Source: Anammoximicrobium sp964409865
GTDB taxonomy: Bacteria > Planctomycetota > Planctomycetia > Pirellulales > Pirellulaceae
Direction: 5' to 3'
NCBI GenBank assembly: GCA_964409865.1
Contig: CAYPGE010000003.1
Coordinates: 1 to 64,000, forward strand
Length of the DNA stretch: 64,000 nt
Below, piece after piece: positions 7,580-18,466 of the stretch (its first letter is position 1; the number at the start of each line of letters is the position of its first letter). The position numbers and the translations under genes are program-made. Under the pieces are notes generated by a model. It was not told the DNA's origin. It worked only from the letters and a program-made list of their open reading frames with translations, and searched no databases.

Positions 7580-10500
7580 TTACAGGGCGTCCAGCCACGC
7601 GTCCTCGGCGAAGATCAAGTCCACCCGTGCTGCAGTTTCCGGATCGTCTCCAGTCTTGCGGGCCGGCGTTTCAGCAGAGACGGACGCGTGACAGAGTTGG
7701 GCCGCCGGTTGGGAGCCCTTGAGGGTACTTGAAGCACCGCGGTCAGCGGCTGCAGCGCGGTTGTCTTGCTGCGCATTCTGCGAGTGGCTGGACCCTTGCA
7801 GCCCGAGGAAGTCAATGATTTCCTCGCAGGCGGATTGCTCGCCAGTTTGGAAAGCGGCGGATTCCGCCGCTGGCTTGGTAGAAGCCGCAGACGGGATCGA
7901 TCGGCGCACGTCCAAGGCCTCGCTGGCGGGGGGCGTCGCCGCGGGCCGCGAATCGGTGCGGAAAGCGACCGCAACGTTCGATCCGGAACTCACGGCCGGC
8001 GTTGGCGTGCCTTCCCCTTCGGCGGGCGGCGCCTTGGCGCTCGTATCGGCCGCCTCGGCGTTCGTCTGGGCCGCTTCGCCCTCTCCCGCCGTGTCGGCGG
8101 CGTGCGACTCCGGAGCGGTGACCTGGGCCGACGCGGCTGCGGCCGCCGTGGAACCCGCGCTGACATCCGAGGGAATGCTGGCGTCTCGAATGGCCTGAGC
8201 CCCGGCGGCGTCGCCGGCACGCTGCTTTGCCAAGGCGTTCAGTTCTCTCAGGTACACGTCGGTGGCCGGCGTGGAAGCCAGGAACTGGCGTTTGGAGACG
8301 AATTGCGGCTGCAGCGTGCGTTCGCCGAAGCTGTAATCGACGGCGTGCTGGCCGGGCGTCAGGACGATGTTGGAGTACGTGTCGTTGGCCGTGCTGGAGG
8401 CGAGCATCTCCTGGCCGTCGATCCAGGCCGCAGGGTGCTCTTCGCGGACGTCGTACGTGCCGGCCGGCAGATCGTAAAAGCGATAGGCTCCGTCGTCATC
8501 CGTCATAGCCTGCAAGGTCAGCGTGCTGCCGTCGCGGGCGGTTCCCGTCAGCCGCACGATCACGCCGGGAATTCCCGGCTCCAGCGGACTGCCGGAGGTG
8601 TTCTTCTGCTGCTGGCGGTCGTTGTTCGCATCGATCCACACAACGCCGGAAATCGACGCATTCCGCAGATCGTCCGCGGCGATCGTGACGGTGGCGGACG
8701 GACTGGACGTGCTGATCGAGACGCTGGCATGATTCGCGGAAGTCAGCGTAACCACAACCGTCTCCGCCGGTTCGTCCGCGGTAGTATCATCAATCACGTT
8801 CACGGGAATTGTCGCGGACGGCTGCCCGGCGAGAATCGTGACGGTGCCCGGCAGCGACGTATAGTCAGACCCGGCCGTGGCGGTGCCGGCGGTGGTGTAG
8901 TTGACCACGATGCCGCCCGTCGGCGCGACTTTGCCGTTGTCCAAGGTGACCGTGAACTGGCCGTTGTCACCCGGTTCGCCCGCGTTGGCGTCGCTGGCGC
9001 TGATCGACACCGTCGTCGGGTCGTTGTCTTCGATCGTGACGGTCGCGGAATTGTTGATCGCGGCGATTGTGGCCCCGGCATGGTTGGTGCCGGTCAGCGT
9101 GACGATTACCGTCTCGGCGGATTCGACGACGTTGTCGTCAAGAACACTCACCGCGATGGTCGCCGACGAGGCGCCGGCGGGAATGGTAACTGTTCCCGGC
9201 AGGGCCGTGTAATCGGAGCCTGCCGTGGCCGTGCCGCTGGTGTTGTAGTTGACAACGATGCCGCCGGTCGGCGCGACTTTGCTGTTGGCCAGCGTGACCG
9301 TCAACTGGGCGCCGTCGGTGCCCGGTTCGCGGCCAGTCGCATCGGGCGAGCTGATCGAGACCGTCGTATTGTCGTCGCTGCTGTCGATCGTCACGGTGGC
9401 CGTGTTGTTGGTCGCGTGGATCGTCGCGCCGGAGTGGTTCGTTCCCGTCAGCGTGACGATCACGGTCTCTGGAACCTCGACGACGTTGTCGTCGAGCACG
9501 TCGCCCAAGATCGTGGCCGAGGACTGACCGGCGGGGATCGTCACCGTGCCGGTCAGCGTGGTGTAGTCGGCGCCGGCAGTCGCGGTTCCGGCGACAGTAT
9601 AGGTGACCGCGATTCCGCCCGTCGGTGCGATCTTGCCGCCCGCCAGCGTGACCGTGAACGCGCCGTCGTCGGTCCCCGGCTCGCTGGCGGTGGCATCGCT
9701 AGCTGCGATCGAGACCGTCGTGGGGTCGTCGTCGTTGATTGTCGCCGTCGCTGTGTTGTTGGCACTGTTCACCGTCACTGCGGCGTGGTCGGTGCTTGTC
9801 AAGGTGACGATGACCGTTTCCGCTGCCTCGACAATGTCGTCGTCCAGCACATCGACCAGGATCGTGGCCGAAGAGGCGCCCGCAGGAATCGTCACGGTGC
9901 CCGTCAGTGACGTATAGTCGCTCCCGGCCGTCGCGGAGCCGGAGACCGTGTAATTGACCGTGATGCCGCCGGTGGGTGCGAGCTTGCCGCCGGCCAGCGT
10001 GACGGTAAACAATCCGTTATCCGCTCCCGGTTCGCTGCCCACAGGGTCCGTCGCTGTGATCGATACCGTGGTGGCGTCGGAACCCGGCTCGATGTCGTCG
10101 CTGATCGTCACGATGGCCGAGTTCTCGGTCGCGGCGATCGTCACTCCCGGATGATCGGTGCCCGTCAAGGTAATGATGACCGTCTCCGGCAATTCGACGA
10201 TGTCGTCGTTCAAAACCTCCACGAGAATGGTCGCCGAGGACTGGCCTGCGGGAATCGTGACCATGCCTGTCAGGGCCGTGTAGTCGCTGCCGGGCGTGGC
10301 GGTTCCGCTGACCTCATAAGTGACGGTGATTCCCTCGTCTGGAGCTATCTTATCTCCCGCCAGCGATACCGTGAACCCGCCGTCGTCCTCTCCGGGCTCG
10401 CTCCCGGTGGCGTCGCTGGCGGCAATCGAAACCGTCGTCGCGTCCGCATCCTCACCCGTGCCGTCGTGGATCGTGACCGTGGCGGTGTCGGCAGCAGCCT

Positions 10501-13500
10501 GGACGATAACCGCCGGATGGTTCGTGCCCGAAAGCGTCAGGATCACGGTCTCCGGCCGTTCCACGATGTTGTCGTCCAGCACGTCGATGGGGATCGTGAT
10601 TGAGGACTGCCCCGCAGGAATCGTCACCGTACCCGTCAAGGCCGTATAATCCGCTTCGCCGGTGGCCGTGCCGCTGACCGTATAGCTGACGGTGACGCCG
10701 CCGGCCGGCGCGATTTTGCCGCCGTTCAGCGTGACGGTAAACTCGCCGTCATCCGTCCCCGGCTCGCTGCCGCTAGGATCGCTGTCAACAATCGAGACGG
10801 TCGTGGGATCGTCATCGTCGATCGTGACGATGGCTTGGTTGGCAGCGGTCTCGATCGCGATGTTCGGGTGATCGACGCCGTTGAGCGTTACGACCACGGT
10901 CTCCGGCAACTCGACGACGTTGTCGTCCAGAACCACGACGGGAATCGAGACCGAGGACTGACCGGACGGGATCGTCGCCACGCCGGACAAAGCGGCGTAG
11001 TCGGCTCCCGGCGTAGCGCTGCCGCTGACTGTGTAATTCACCTGGATTCCGCCCGGCGGGGCCTGCCGCCCGCCCGTCAAGGTCACCAGGAACTGCCCTT
11101 CGTCGGCGCCGGGCTCGCCGGCCGTGGCATCGCTGGCCTCGATCGAGACGGACGCGATCTCATCCAGAATTGACACCGTGGCCGTCTTGTTCGTCGGGTC
11201 GATGCTAACGTCCGGATCGCCGCTGGCGATGGCGGAAAGCGTCACGATCACCGTCTCGGTTTCCTCCACCAACAGATCGTTTAGGACGGGCAAGACAATC
11301 TCGGCCGAGGTCTGGCCGGCCGCGATCGTCAGCGTGCCGACCAGCGGTGTGTAGTCCTCGCCGGCACCGGGGGTCGCTGTTCCCGTGACGAGATAAGTCA
11401 ACACGGTGTCCGTGTCGCTGGGCTTGGTTTGAGTTACGAGGAAGCGGCCATTGGTCGGCACGGCCCCCTCGGCCCCGTCATTGATCCGAGCAATCGACAC
11501 GGCGGCCTCGTCGTCGTCGAGAATGTCCAGATAGGCGTAGGGGCTGGTAATGTCGATGGCGACTCCCGGCAAGACGCTCGTGATGCCGGTCAGCGTCACG
11601 ATCACTGTCTCCGTGCCCTCGACCAGATCATCGTCGAGCACGGCGACGTCAATGTCGGCCGTCAGCGAACCGGCGGCGATGGTCACCGTCCCGCTGAGCG
11701 GCGTGTAGTCGTTCCCGTCGCCCGGAGTCGCCGTGCCGGACACCGTGTAGCTGAGCACGGTGTCCGCGGCGCTGGCCCGCGTCTGGACCACCCGAAACGT
11801 ACCGTGCGCCGGCGTGGCAGCCTCGGCGCCGTCGGCCACCTTCTCGACGGACACTATCGCCGTGTCGTCGTCGCTGATCAGAAGCGTAGCCGAGTTGTCC
11901 ACATCGTCGATGTCGACGTCCGGGTCGCCGCTGGTGACGGCGTTCAGCGTGACGATCACGGTCTCGCCGCCCTCCACCCAATCATCATTCAGCACGACGA
12001 TATCGAGGTCGACGGTGGTCGCCCGCGCTGGGATGGTCACACTGCCGCTCAGCGGAGTGTAATCGTCGTCTGGCGTCGCGGTTCCGGACACCATGTAGCT
12101 TACTACCGTATCGGTCGCGCTCGGCAGCGTTTGCGTCACTCGGAACTTGCCGTTGGTGGGGACATGGTCCTCAACTCCGTCGTCAACCTTGGCAATCGAC
12201 ACCGTGGCCTTGTCGTCGTCGGCAATGATCAACGTGGCGGTCCTGCTGGTTTCGCCGATGGCGATTTGGGGATCGCCGCTGGTGATCCCGGCCAACGTCA
12301 CGACGGCGGTCTCGTTGTCTTCGACCAGGCTGTCATCCAGCACGACGACTTCGATGTCGGCCGTCAAGCTGCCCGCGGCGATGGTGACAGTTCCGCTGAG
12401 CAGCGTGTAATCGTTTCCGACCCCCGGGCTCGCGCTTCCGGCCACGGTGTAACTGAGTACGGTATCGGTCGAACTGGGCTTCGTCTGCGTGACGCGGAAC
12501 CTGCCGCTGGTGGTCACCGCGCCCTCGGCCCCATCCTCGATCCGGGCGATCGACAGCGTGGCCGCATCTTCGTCAGAGATCCCGATCTGGGCCGTCGCGT
12601 TTTGGCTGTCGATCGAGATGTCTTCGTCGCCGCTGGTGATGGCTTCCAGCGTGATCATCACCGTTTCGGTGTCCTCGACGACGTCGTCGTCCAGCACGGC
12701 GACTTCGATGTCGGCGGTCGCGTCTCCGGCCATGATGGTGACGGTTCCGCTGAGCGTCACGTAATCGTTTCCCGCGCCCGGCAGTGCCGTGCCGGTCACG
12801 GTGTAGCTGAGGACCGTATCGGTGGCGCTGAACTTCGTCAGCGTGACGCGGAACTTGCCGTGACCAGGAGTCGCGGTCTCGACCCCGTCATGCACCTTTT
12901 CAATCGATACCGTCGCCGTGTCCTCGTCGGCGATGGACACCGTTGCCGTATGGTTGGCCGGATCGATCGTGGCCCCCAAGTTGTTCGTCCCTGTCAAGGT
13001 GACGATCACGGTCTCCGTCAACTCCACCACGCTGTCGTCCAGCACGTCCACCGGGATCGTCGCGGACGACTGCCCGGCCGGGATCGTCACGGAACCGCCG
13101 AGCGCCACGTAATCGGATCCGGATGTGGCCGTGCCGTTGACCGAAAAGCTCACCTCCAGGCCGCCCGGCGGCGCCAGGCCGTGGTCCAAGGCCACGGTGA
13201 GCTGAGCGTCATCCGCGCTCGGTTCGCTGCCAGCGGGATCGCTGGCGGTGATCGAAACCGTGGCTGTGTCATTATCCGCGATGGTCAGGGTCGCCGCCTC
13301 GGGCTCGCCTGGCCGGGCTGCGGGGTCGCTCGTGTTCAGGATCTGGACGATCACCGTCTCGTCGCCTTCGATGATGTCGTCGGACAGCACCGTCACGGGA
13401 ATCGAGAGGGTGTCTGCGTTGGCCGGAAACGTGACACTGGCGCCGAGGGCGACGTAGTCTGTGTCGGGCGCCGCGGTTCCCGAAACCGCCAGAAACACCG

Positions 13501-16500
13501 TCACCGGCTGCGACAACTGCTTGTTCGTCGTGATGGTGAAGACGCCGTGGGAGGCATCTTCCTCCGCGTGCTGGTTCACTTCGATGGTCAGCCGCGCCGC
13601 GTCGTCGTCTACGATCGTGCCGACGGCCTGAGCGAGGTCGAGCGTCACGTCGCGGACTGGCGTCCCCGCGATCACGTTGCTGAGCACGACCAGAAGCGTC
13701 TCGTCGGGCTCCACCACCGCGTCGCCGTACACGTCGACGGCGATCGTCTGCGTCAAGTCGCCCCCCGGCGAGAACTCCAAGATGCCGCTTGCCGATTGAT
13801 AGTCTCCATCGGCTTGTTCGTCCTGGGCGGTTTCATCCTGGGTCTGGTAACTGACCGACACCGGGACGTCGACGGGCGCGGAAAGCGTGACGACGAACTG
13901 AAGAGTCCGGGTGCCGGAATCGCCCTCGTCGAGCGGCGCCGTGCCGCTGATCGAAATCGTGGCCGCGTCGTCACTGGAGATCATCACGGTAGCGGTCTGA
14001 TTGGCAGTTCCGAGCGCAATCTGGGGATCGCCGCTGGTGATGCTGTCCAGGGTCACGACGACCGTCTCGGCTATCTCTACGAGGTTGTCGTCCCGAACCA
14101 CTACGTCGATGTCGGCCGTCGTCTGGCCGGCGGGGACGGTCACCGAACCGGCCAGCGGCACGTAGTCGTTTCCGGGGCCCGGCGTCGCGGTGCCGCTGAG
14201 CGCGTAGCTGATCACGGTATCGGTCGAACTGGCCTTGGTCTGCGTCACGCGGAACTTGCCGTCTGTGGGCGTGGGAGATTCCGCCCCGTCGCTGATCGCG
14301 GCGACCGACACCGTGGCCGTGTCGTCGTCGGTAATCGCGACTATGGCCGTCTGGTTGCCGCCGTCCAAACTCACGCCGGGGGAGGAACTGGTGATACTGC
14401 CCAGCGTGACGATCACCGTCTCGGTGTCTTCGACGACGTCATCGTTCAGGACCGTCACGTCGATGTCAGCGGTAATCGCACCGGCCGGGATCGTCACGGT
14501 ACCGCTGAGCGACACGTAATCATTGCCCGCACCCGGCGTCGCCGTGCCGTTGACCGTATAGCCGATCACGGTGTCCGTCGCACTGGCCTTGGTCTGCGTC
14601 AGCCGGAACTTGCCGCTGGTGGGCGTGGCCGCCTCAGCTCCTTCGCTGTCTTTGGCAATCGACACCGTGGCCGTATCGTCATCGGCGATCGAGACCGTGG
14701 CCGTCGGGGCGGCGTTGTCCACGCTGATGCCGGGGGCGGAACTGGTGACGCTGCCCAGCGTCACGATCACCGTCTCCGCGCCTTCCACCAGATCGTCGTT
14801 CAGGACCGGCACGTCGATATCCGCCGTGGTGGCGCCGGCCAGGATCGTGACACTGCCGCTGAGCGGCAGATAGTCGTTTCCAGCGCCCGGTGTGGCGGTT
14901 CCGTGGATCGTGTAGCCAACCACGGTGTTCGTCGCACTGGCCTTGGTTTGCGTCACCCGGAACTTGCCCGCCACTGGCACGGCGGCTTCGGCACCGTCGG
15001 TGACCCGTGCGATCGAAACCAGGGCGATATCATCGTCGGCGATCGACACGGTGTCGGTCTGGTTGGCGTTGTCGATCGTCACCTGGGGATCACCGCTGGT
15101 GATTTCCGTCAGCGTGACGATCACCGTCTCGGCGCCCTCCACCAGACTGTCGTCGAGGACCAACACGTCGATGTCGGCCGTCGTCGCCCCGGCGGGGATC
15201 GCGACCGTACCGCTCAACGCCGCGTAATCGTTTCCGGCCCCCGGTGTCGCGGTGCCGCCAATCGAGTAGTTCAGCACGGTGTCCGTCGAGCTGGGTTTGG
15301 TCTGCGTCAGCCGGAACTTGCCGGCGACCGGCGCGGCCGCCTCGGCGCCGTCGTTGACCTTGTCAATCGACACGGTGGCGGTATCGTCATCGCTGATGGA
15401 CAAGGTGGTGGTCTGGTTGGCGGTGTTCAGGCTGACGCCCGGCGAGGAGCTGGGGACGCCACTCAACGTGACCATCACCGTCTCGGTGGCCTCCACAACG
15501 TTGTCGTTCAGCACCAGTACGTCAATGTCAGCCGTGGTGGCTCCAGCGGGAATCGTCACCGAGCCGCTTAGCGGCGTGTAGTCGTTGCCGGCGCCGGGCG
15601 TCGCCGTTCCGGTGACCGTATAGCTGAGCACGGTGGCCGCCGCACTGACCTTGGTCTGCGTCACGCGGAACTTGCCGTTGGTCGGCGTGGCCGCCTCGGC
15701 TCCGTCGTTGACCTTGATCAACGAGACCGTGGCCGTGTCGTCATCGGCAATGGTGACTGTGTCCGACGCCTTGGCGGCGTCAATGGTGATGTCCGGATCG
15801 CCGCCGGTCACGGCGGAAAGCGTCACGATCACCGTCTCGGGACCCTCGACGACGTTGTCGTTGAAGACCGACACGTTGATGTCGGCCGTGGTCGTCCCGG
15901 CGGCGATGGTCACGGTCCCGCTGAGCGCCGCGTAATCGTTTCCGGCGCCCGGCGTGGCGGTGCCGCCCACGGTGTAACTGAGCACGGTGGCCGTGGCGCT
16001 GGCCTTGGTCTGCGTGACCCGAAATCTGCCGTTGGTGGGCGTGGCCGCCTCGGCGCCGTCGTTGACCTTGGCAATCGAGACCAAGGCCGTATCGTCGTCG
16101 GCAATCCAGACCGTGGCGGTCTTGTTGCCGTTGTCGATCGCAATCTGGGGATCGCCGCTGGTGATGCCGGAGAGCGTCACGATGACCGTCTCGTTGCTCT
16201 CCACCAGGTCGTCGTCCAGAACCGGCACGTCGATATCGGCCGTCGTCACCCCGGCGGGAATCGTCACCGTGCCGCTGAGTGGCGAGTAGTCATTGCCGGC
16301 GCCCGGCGTCGCCGTGCCGCTGACCGTGTAGCTGAGCACGGTGTCGGTCGAACTGACTTTGGTCTGCGTCACGCGGAATTTGCCGGCGGTGGGCGTGGCG
16401 GCTTCGGCCCCGTCGTTCACCTTGCCGATCGATACCGTGGCCGTGTCGTCGTCGGTGATCGATACCGTGGCCGTCTTGTTGGATTCGTTGACGGTGACGC

Positions 16501-18466
16501 CGGGGGAAGAACTCGTGATGCCGCCCAACGTGACGATCACCGTCTCGGTGGCCTCGACCACGTCGTCGTTCAGCACGGAGACATCGATATCGGCAGTGGT
16601 TGTCCCGGCGGGGATGGTCACCGAACCGCTGAGCGGAGTGTAGTCGCTGCCGGCGCCCGCGGTCGCCGTTCCGCCGACCGTGTAGCTGAGCACGGTGTCG
16701 GCCGAACTGGCTTTCATCTGCGTCACGCGGAACTTGCCGTTGGTGGGCGCAGCGGTCTCGGCCCCGTCGTTGACCCTGGCGATGGAGACGGTGGCCGTAT
16801 CGTCGTCGGTAATCGAGACCGCGGCCGTCTGGTTGGCCGTAGCGAGGCTGATGTCTGCGTTGCCGCTGGAGATGCCAGTCAGCGCCACGATCACCGTCTC
16901 GGTTCCTTCCACGATGTTGTCATTGAAGACCTGCACGTCGATGTCCGCTGTGGTGGCCCCGGCCGGAATCGTCACCGTGCCGCTGAGCGCCGCGTAGTCG
17001 TTCCCCGCCCCCGGCGTCGCGGTGCCGTTGACGGTGTAAGCGACCGCGGTCGCCGTCGAACTGGCCTTGGTCTGCGTTACGCGGAACTTGCCGCCGGCGG
17101 GCGTCGTCGCTTCAGCACCGTCGGCCACCCTGGCGATCGACACGGTGGCCGTGTCATCGTCGGTGATGTTCACGGACGCGGAGTTGGGCGTGCCGACGGT
17201 GACGCTCGCACGGTTGGCTCCCGTCAACGTCAGGGTCACGGTCTCGATGGGCTCCACCACCTCATCGCTCAGCACGTCGACGACGATCGTGGCCGACGAG
17301 GCGCCGGCGGGAATGGTCGCGCTGCCGCTGAAGGCCGTATAATCCGCACCCGGCGTGGCGTTGCCGGCGATCGTGTAGTTGACCACGATTCCCGCGGGGG
17401 GCGCCAGTTTGCCGCCGGCCAGGGTCACGGTGAACAGACCGTCATCCGTGCCGGGCTCGCTGCCGCTGGCGTCCGTGGCCACGATCGAGACGGTGGTCGC
17501 ATCGTCATCCGTATTGGTGACGGAGACATCGTCCGGGTTCTTGCCGCTGTAATTCGCATCGGTGCTGACGGCGGGGGCCGTCACGATGGTGTAGCCGACG
17601 GGCCCGTCGATCACGTCGTCGTTGACGCCGGTGACCGTCACGTGCTGCGCGACGTTCCAGTTCGCCGTGGTGAAGGTCAGGCTGGCGGGCGAGACGGTGC
17701 CCTCCGTGAGATCGCTGGAGGCCAACCCGATCGTCACGCTGGCGGTGGGTAGCTTCGTGAGGACCACTTCGAAGGACGCCGTGCCTCCGGCTTCCGTCGT
17801 CGTCAGGCCGGAAGTGGGGGTGACACGGATTCCGCCGCTGAGGATTTCGATCGAGTTCTGGAAGTTGATCTCGCCGGCGGGCACGATCAAATGGTCGTCG
17901 AAGAACTCAACCCAGTGCAACGGACTGTCGGCGGCGGTGGCGGTGAACGTCAAGGTTCCGGGAGCCGCCGCGGTCCAGGGTTGATTGGACTGGAACAGCA
18001 GGCAGTCGCGGCCTCTCGGATCGGGCGCCACTTGGTCAAAGTCTAACCCTCCAACTTCGTCGATCAGCCCCGAGTCCAGCACGGTCCCCGACGAGAATGC
18101 GCGATATTCGCCGGGATCGAGCGTCTTGTCCGCGGGAAGCGTCACAAGACTCGGATCGAAATTGACGTCGAAGTAGGCTTGGAAAACCCCGGTGGGACTG
18201 CTGCGAGCGTCTCGCACGTACGCTTTCACCAGAAACGGGTCGCCCACTTGCAGCGAGGTGAGAGGCTGGCCGCCAAGATCGGTGAATGCGAATTTCACAT
18301 CCAGGTCCCCGGCGAGGAGTCGGCGGTCCTCCAACGGCTCGAAGACGAGACTGCGTGCGCGCCGCGTTGATTTTCGCCGGACTCGCTCAATGGGCTGCTG
18401 CGACTGGAGCCCCACCGCGCGGGCCGATGAGCCACGGTCAGACCGACGCCTTTTTCCTCTTACCAT
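7580..18466 (-). CDS. Giant Calx-beta repeat surface protein (3628 aa)
   Basis: An Arg/Ser-rich N-terminus leads to the planctomycete export motif EPLEDRRLLAG (about 43-53). Residues 55-215 look cohesin-like (GVFQAYFDVNFDPSLV). An atypical Calx-beta-like domain follows (215-325), then 25 Calx-beta repeats of about 118 aa (325-3190). Each repeat opens with TATVSI or TTVSI, contains TxDxxYxALSGTVTIPAG and closes with VVExxETVIVTL, with acidic loops expected to bind calcium. Near 3200-3310 lies one Cna-B/SdrD-like domain (ISGVVWIDANNDR). The Ala/Glu-rich tail (3340-3628) has no recognised domain. Repeats 2-10 are nearly identical at DNA level (354-bp period), which implies recent duplication. 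AGAGG precedes the ATG. Probably an extended adhesin or matrix fibre; the function is inferred. Confidence 0.9.
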   Translation of the reverse strand: MVRGKRRRSDRGSSARAVGLQSQQPIERVRRKSTRRARSLVFEPLEDRRLLAGDLDVKFAFTDLGGQPLTSLQVGDPFLVKAYVRDARSSPTGVFQAYFDVNFDPSLVTLPADKTLDPGEYRAFSSGTVLDSGLIDEVGGLDFDQVAPDPRGRDCLLFQSNQPWTAAAPGTLTFTATAADSPLHWVEFFDDHLIVPAGEINFQNSIEILSGGIRVTPTSGLTTTEAGGTASFEVVLTKLPTASVTIGLASSDLTEGTVSPASLTFTTANWNVAQHVTVTGVNDDVIDGPVGYTIVTAPAVSTDANYSGKNPDDVSVTNTDDDATTVSIVATDASGSEPGTDDGLFTVTLAGGKLAPPAGIVVNYTIAGNATPGADYTAFSGSATIPAGASSATIVVDVLSDEVVEPIETVTLTLTGANRASVTVGTPNSASVNITDDDTATVSIARVADGAEATTPAGGKFRVTQTKASSTATAVAYTVNGTATPGAGNDYAALSGTVTIPAGATTADIDVQVFNDNIVEGTETVIVALTGISSGNADISLATANQTAAVSITDDDTATVSIARVNDGAETAAPTNGKFRVTQMKASSADTVLSYTVGGTATAGAGSDYTPLSGSVTIPAGTTTADIDVSVLNDDVVEATETVIVTLGGITSSSPGVTVNESNKTATVSITDDDTATVSIGKVNDGAEAATPTAGKFRVTQTKVSSTDTVLSYTVSGTATPGAGNDYSPLSGTVTIPAGVTTADIDVPVLDDDLVESNETVIVTLSGITSGDPQIAIDNGNKTATVWIADDDTALVSIAKVNDGAEAATPTNGRFRVTQTKASATATVLSYTVGGTATPGAGNDYAALSGTVTIAAGTTTADINVSVFNDNVVEGPETVIVTLSAVTGGDPDITIDAAKASDTVTIADDDTATVSLIKVNDGAEAATPTNGKFRVTQTKVSAAATVLSYTVTGTATPGAGNDYTPLSGSVTIPAGATTADIDVLVLNDNVVEATETVMVTLSGVPSSSPGVSLNTANQTTTLSISDDDTATVSIDKVNDGAEAAAPVAGKFRLTQTKPSSTDTVLNYSIGGTATPGAGNDYAALSGTVAIPAGATTADIDVLVLDDSLVEGAETVIVTLTEITSGDPQVTIDNANQTDTVSIADDDIALVSIARVTDGAEAAVPVAGKFRVTQTKASATNTVVGYTIHGTATPGAGNDYLPLSGSVTILAGATTADIDVPVLNDDLVEGAETVIVTLGSVTSSAPGISVDNAAPTATVSIADDDTATVSIAKDSEGAEAATPTSGKFRLTQTKASATDTVIGYTVNGTATPGAGNDYVSLSGTVTIPAGAITADIDVTVLNDDVVEDTETVIVTLGSITSSSPGVSLDGGNQTAIVAITDDDTATVSVAAISDGAESPTPTDGKFRVTQTKASSTDTVISYALSGTATPGPGNDYVPLAGSVTVPAGQTTADIDVVVRDDNLVEIAETVVVTLDSITSGDPQIALGTANQTATVMISSDDAATISISGTAPLDEGDSGTRTLQFVVTLSAPVDVPVSVSYQTQDETAQDEQADGDYQSASGILEFSPGGDLTQTIAVDVYGDAVVEPDETLLVVLSNVIAGTPVRDVTLDLAQAVGTIVDDDAARLTIEVNQHAEEDASHGVFTITTNKQLSQPVTVFLAVSGTAAPDTDYVALGASVTFPANADTLSIPVTVLSDDIIEGDETVIVQILNTSDPAARPGEPEAATLTIADNDTATVSITASDPAGSEPSADDAQLTVALDHGLAPPGGLEVSFSVNGTATSGSDYVALGGSVTIPAGQSSATIPVDVLDDSVVELTETVIVTLTGTNNLGATIDPANHTATVSIADEDTATVSIEKVHDGVETATPGHGKFRVTLTKFSATDTVLSYTVTGTALPGAGNDYVTLSGTVTIMAGDATADIEVAVLDDDVVEDTETVMITLEAITSGDEDISIDSQNATAQIGISDEDAATLSIARIEDGAEGAVTTSGRFRVTQTKPSSTDTVLSYTVAGSASPGVGNDYTLLSGTVTIAAGSLTADIEVVVLDDSLVEDNETAVVTLAGITSGDPQIAIGETSRTATLIIADDDKATVSIAKVDDGVEDHVPTNGKFRVTQTLPSATDTVVSYMVSGTATPDDDYTPLSGSVTIPARATTVDLDIVVLNDDWVEGGETVIVTLNAVTSGDPDVDIDDVDNSATLLISDDDTAIVSVEKVADGAEAATPAHGTFRVVQTRASAADTVLSYTVSGTATPGDGNDYTPLSGTVTIAAGSLTADIDVAVLDDDLVEGTETVIVTLTGITSVLPGVAIDITSPYAYLDILDDDEAAVSIARINDGAEGAVPTNGRFLVTQTKPSDTDTVLTYLVTGTATPGAGEDYTPLVGTLTIAAGQTSAEIVLPVLNDLLVEETETVIVTLSAIASGDPDVSIDPTNKTATVSILDEIASVSIEASDATAGEPGADEGQFLVTLTGGRQAPPGGIQVNYTVSGSATPGADYAALSGVATIPSGQSSVSIPVVVLDDNVVELPETVVVTLNGVDHPNIAIETAANQAIVTIDDDDPTTVSIVDSDPSGSEPGTDDGEFTVTLNGGKIAPAGGVTVSYTVSGTATGEADYTALTGTVTIPAGQSSITIPIDVLDDNIVERPETVILTLSGTNHPAVIVQAAADTATVTIHDGTGEDADATTVSIAASDATGSEPGEDDGGFTVSLAGDKIAPDEGITVTYEVSGTATPGSDYTALTGMVTIPAGQSSATILVEVLNDDIVELPETVIITLTGTDHPGVTIAATENSAIVTISDDIEPGSDATTVSITATDPVGSEPGADNGLFTVTLAGGKLAPTGGITVNYTVSGSATAGSDYTSLTGTVTIPAGASSATILVDVLDDDIVEAAETVIVTLTSTDHAAVTVNSANNTATATINDDDPTTVSIAASDATASEPGTDDGAFTVTLAGGKIAPTGGIAVTYTVAGTATAGADYTTLTGTVTIPAGQSSATILGDVLDDNVVEVPETVIVTLTGTNHSGATIHATNNTATVTIDSSDDNTTVSISSPDATGREPGTDGAQLTVTLANSKVAPTGGIVVNYNTSGTATAGSDYTALPGTVTIPAGASSATIAVSVLDDNVVESAETVIVTLTGTNHAGATIAAINNSATVTIEDNDPTTVSISASDANAGEPGDNGQFTVTLDNGKVAPTGGIVVNYTTAGTATAGSDYTSLPGTVTILAGQPSATIPVNVIDDTTADEPAETVVVTLTSANHASVSISTSSPSATVTIAADDLRNASISGVVWIDANNDRQQQKNTSGSPLEPGIPGVIVRLTGTARDGSTLTLQAMTDDDGAYRFYDLPAGTYDVREEHPAAWIDGQEMLASSTANDTYSNIVLTPGQHAVDYSFGERTLQPQFVSKRQFLASTPATDVYLRELNALAKQRAGDAAGAQAIRDASIPSDVSAGSTAAAAASAQVTAPESHAADTAGEGEAAQTNAEAADTSAKAPPAEGEGTPTPAVSSGSNVAVAFRTDSRPAATPPASEALDVRRSIPSAASTKPAAESAAFQTGEQSACEEIIDFLGLQGSSHSQNAQQDNRAAAADRGASSTLKGSQPAAQLCHASVSAETPARKTGDDPETAARVDLIFAEDAWLDAL
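14218..17400. repeat. 354-bp tandem repeat array in the Calx-beta gene
   Basis: Homologous landmarks such as GTCTGCGT[CG]A[CG][GC]CGGAA and GCCGTGTCGTCGTCGG recur every 354 bp across this stretch. Equivalent plus-strand stop-free stretches begin at 14571, 14925, 15279, 15633, 15987, 16341 and 16695, exactly 354 bp apart. The unit equals one 118-aa Calx-beta domain. Related but more diverged copies fill 8700-14200. Confidence 0.9.

Noticed and set aside
7766..9910. 714-codon plus-strand frame opposite the Calx-beta gene
   Set aside because: Same antisense effect of repeated GC-rich codons; product rich in Arg, Gly and Asp.
11429..15571. 1380-codon open frame on the plus strand
   Set aside because: It is antisense to the Calx-beta repeats; the GC-rich repeated codons keep the opposite strand free of stops. 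The product is His/Arg/Gly-rich without domains, and the minus frame has clear Calx-beta units.
8700..17530. Regular repeat spacing considered as a CRISPR array
   Set aside because: The period is 354 bp and the units encode a continuous protein domain; there are no short repeats with unique spacers and no cas genes.
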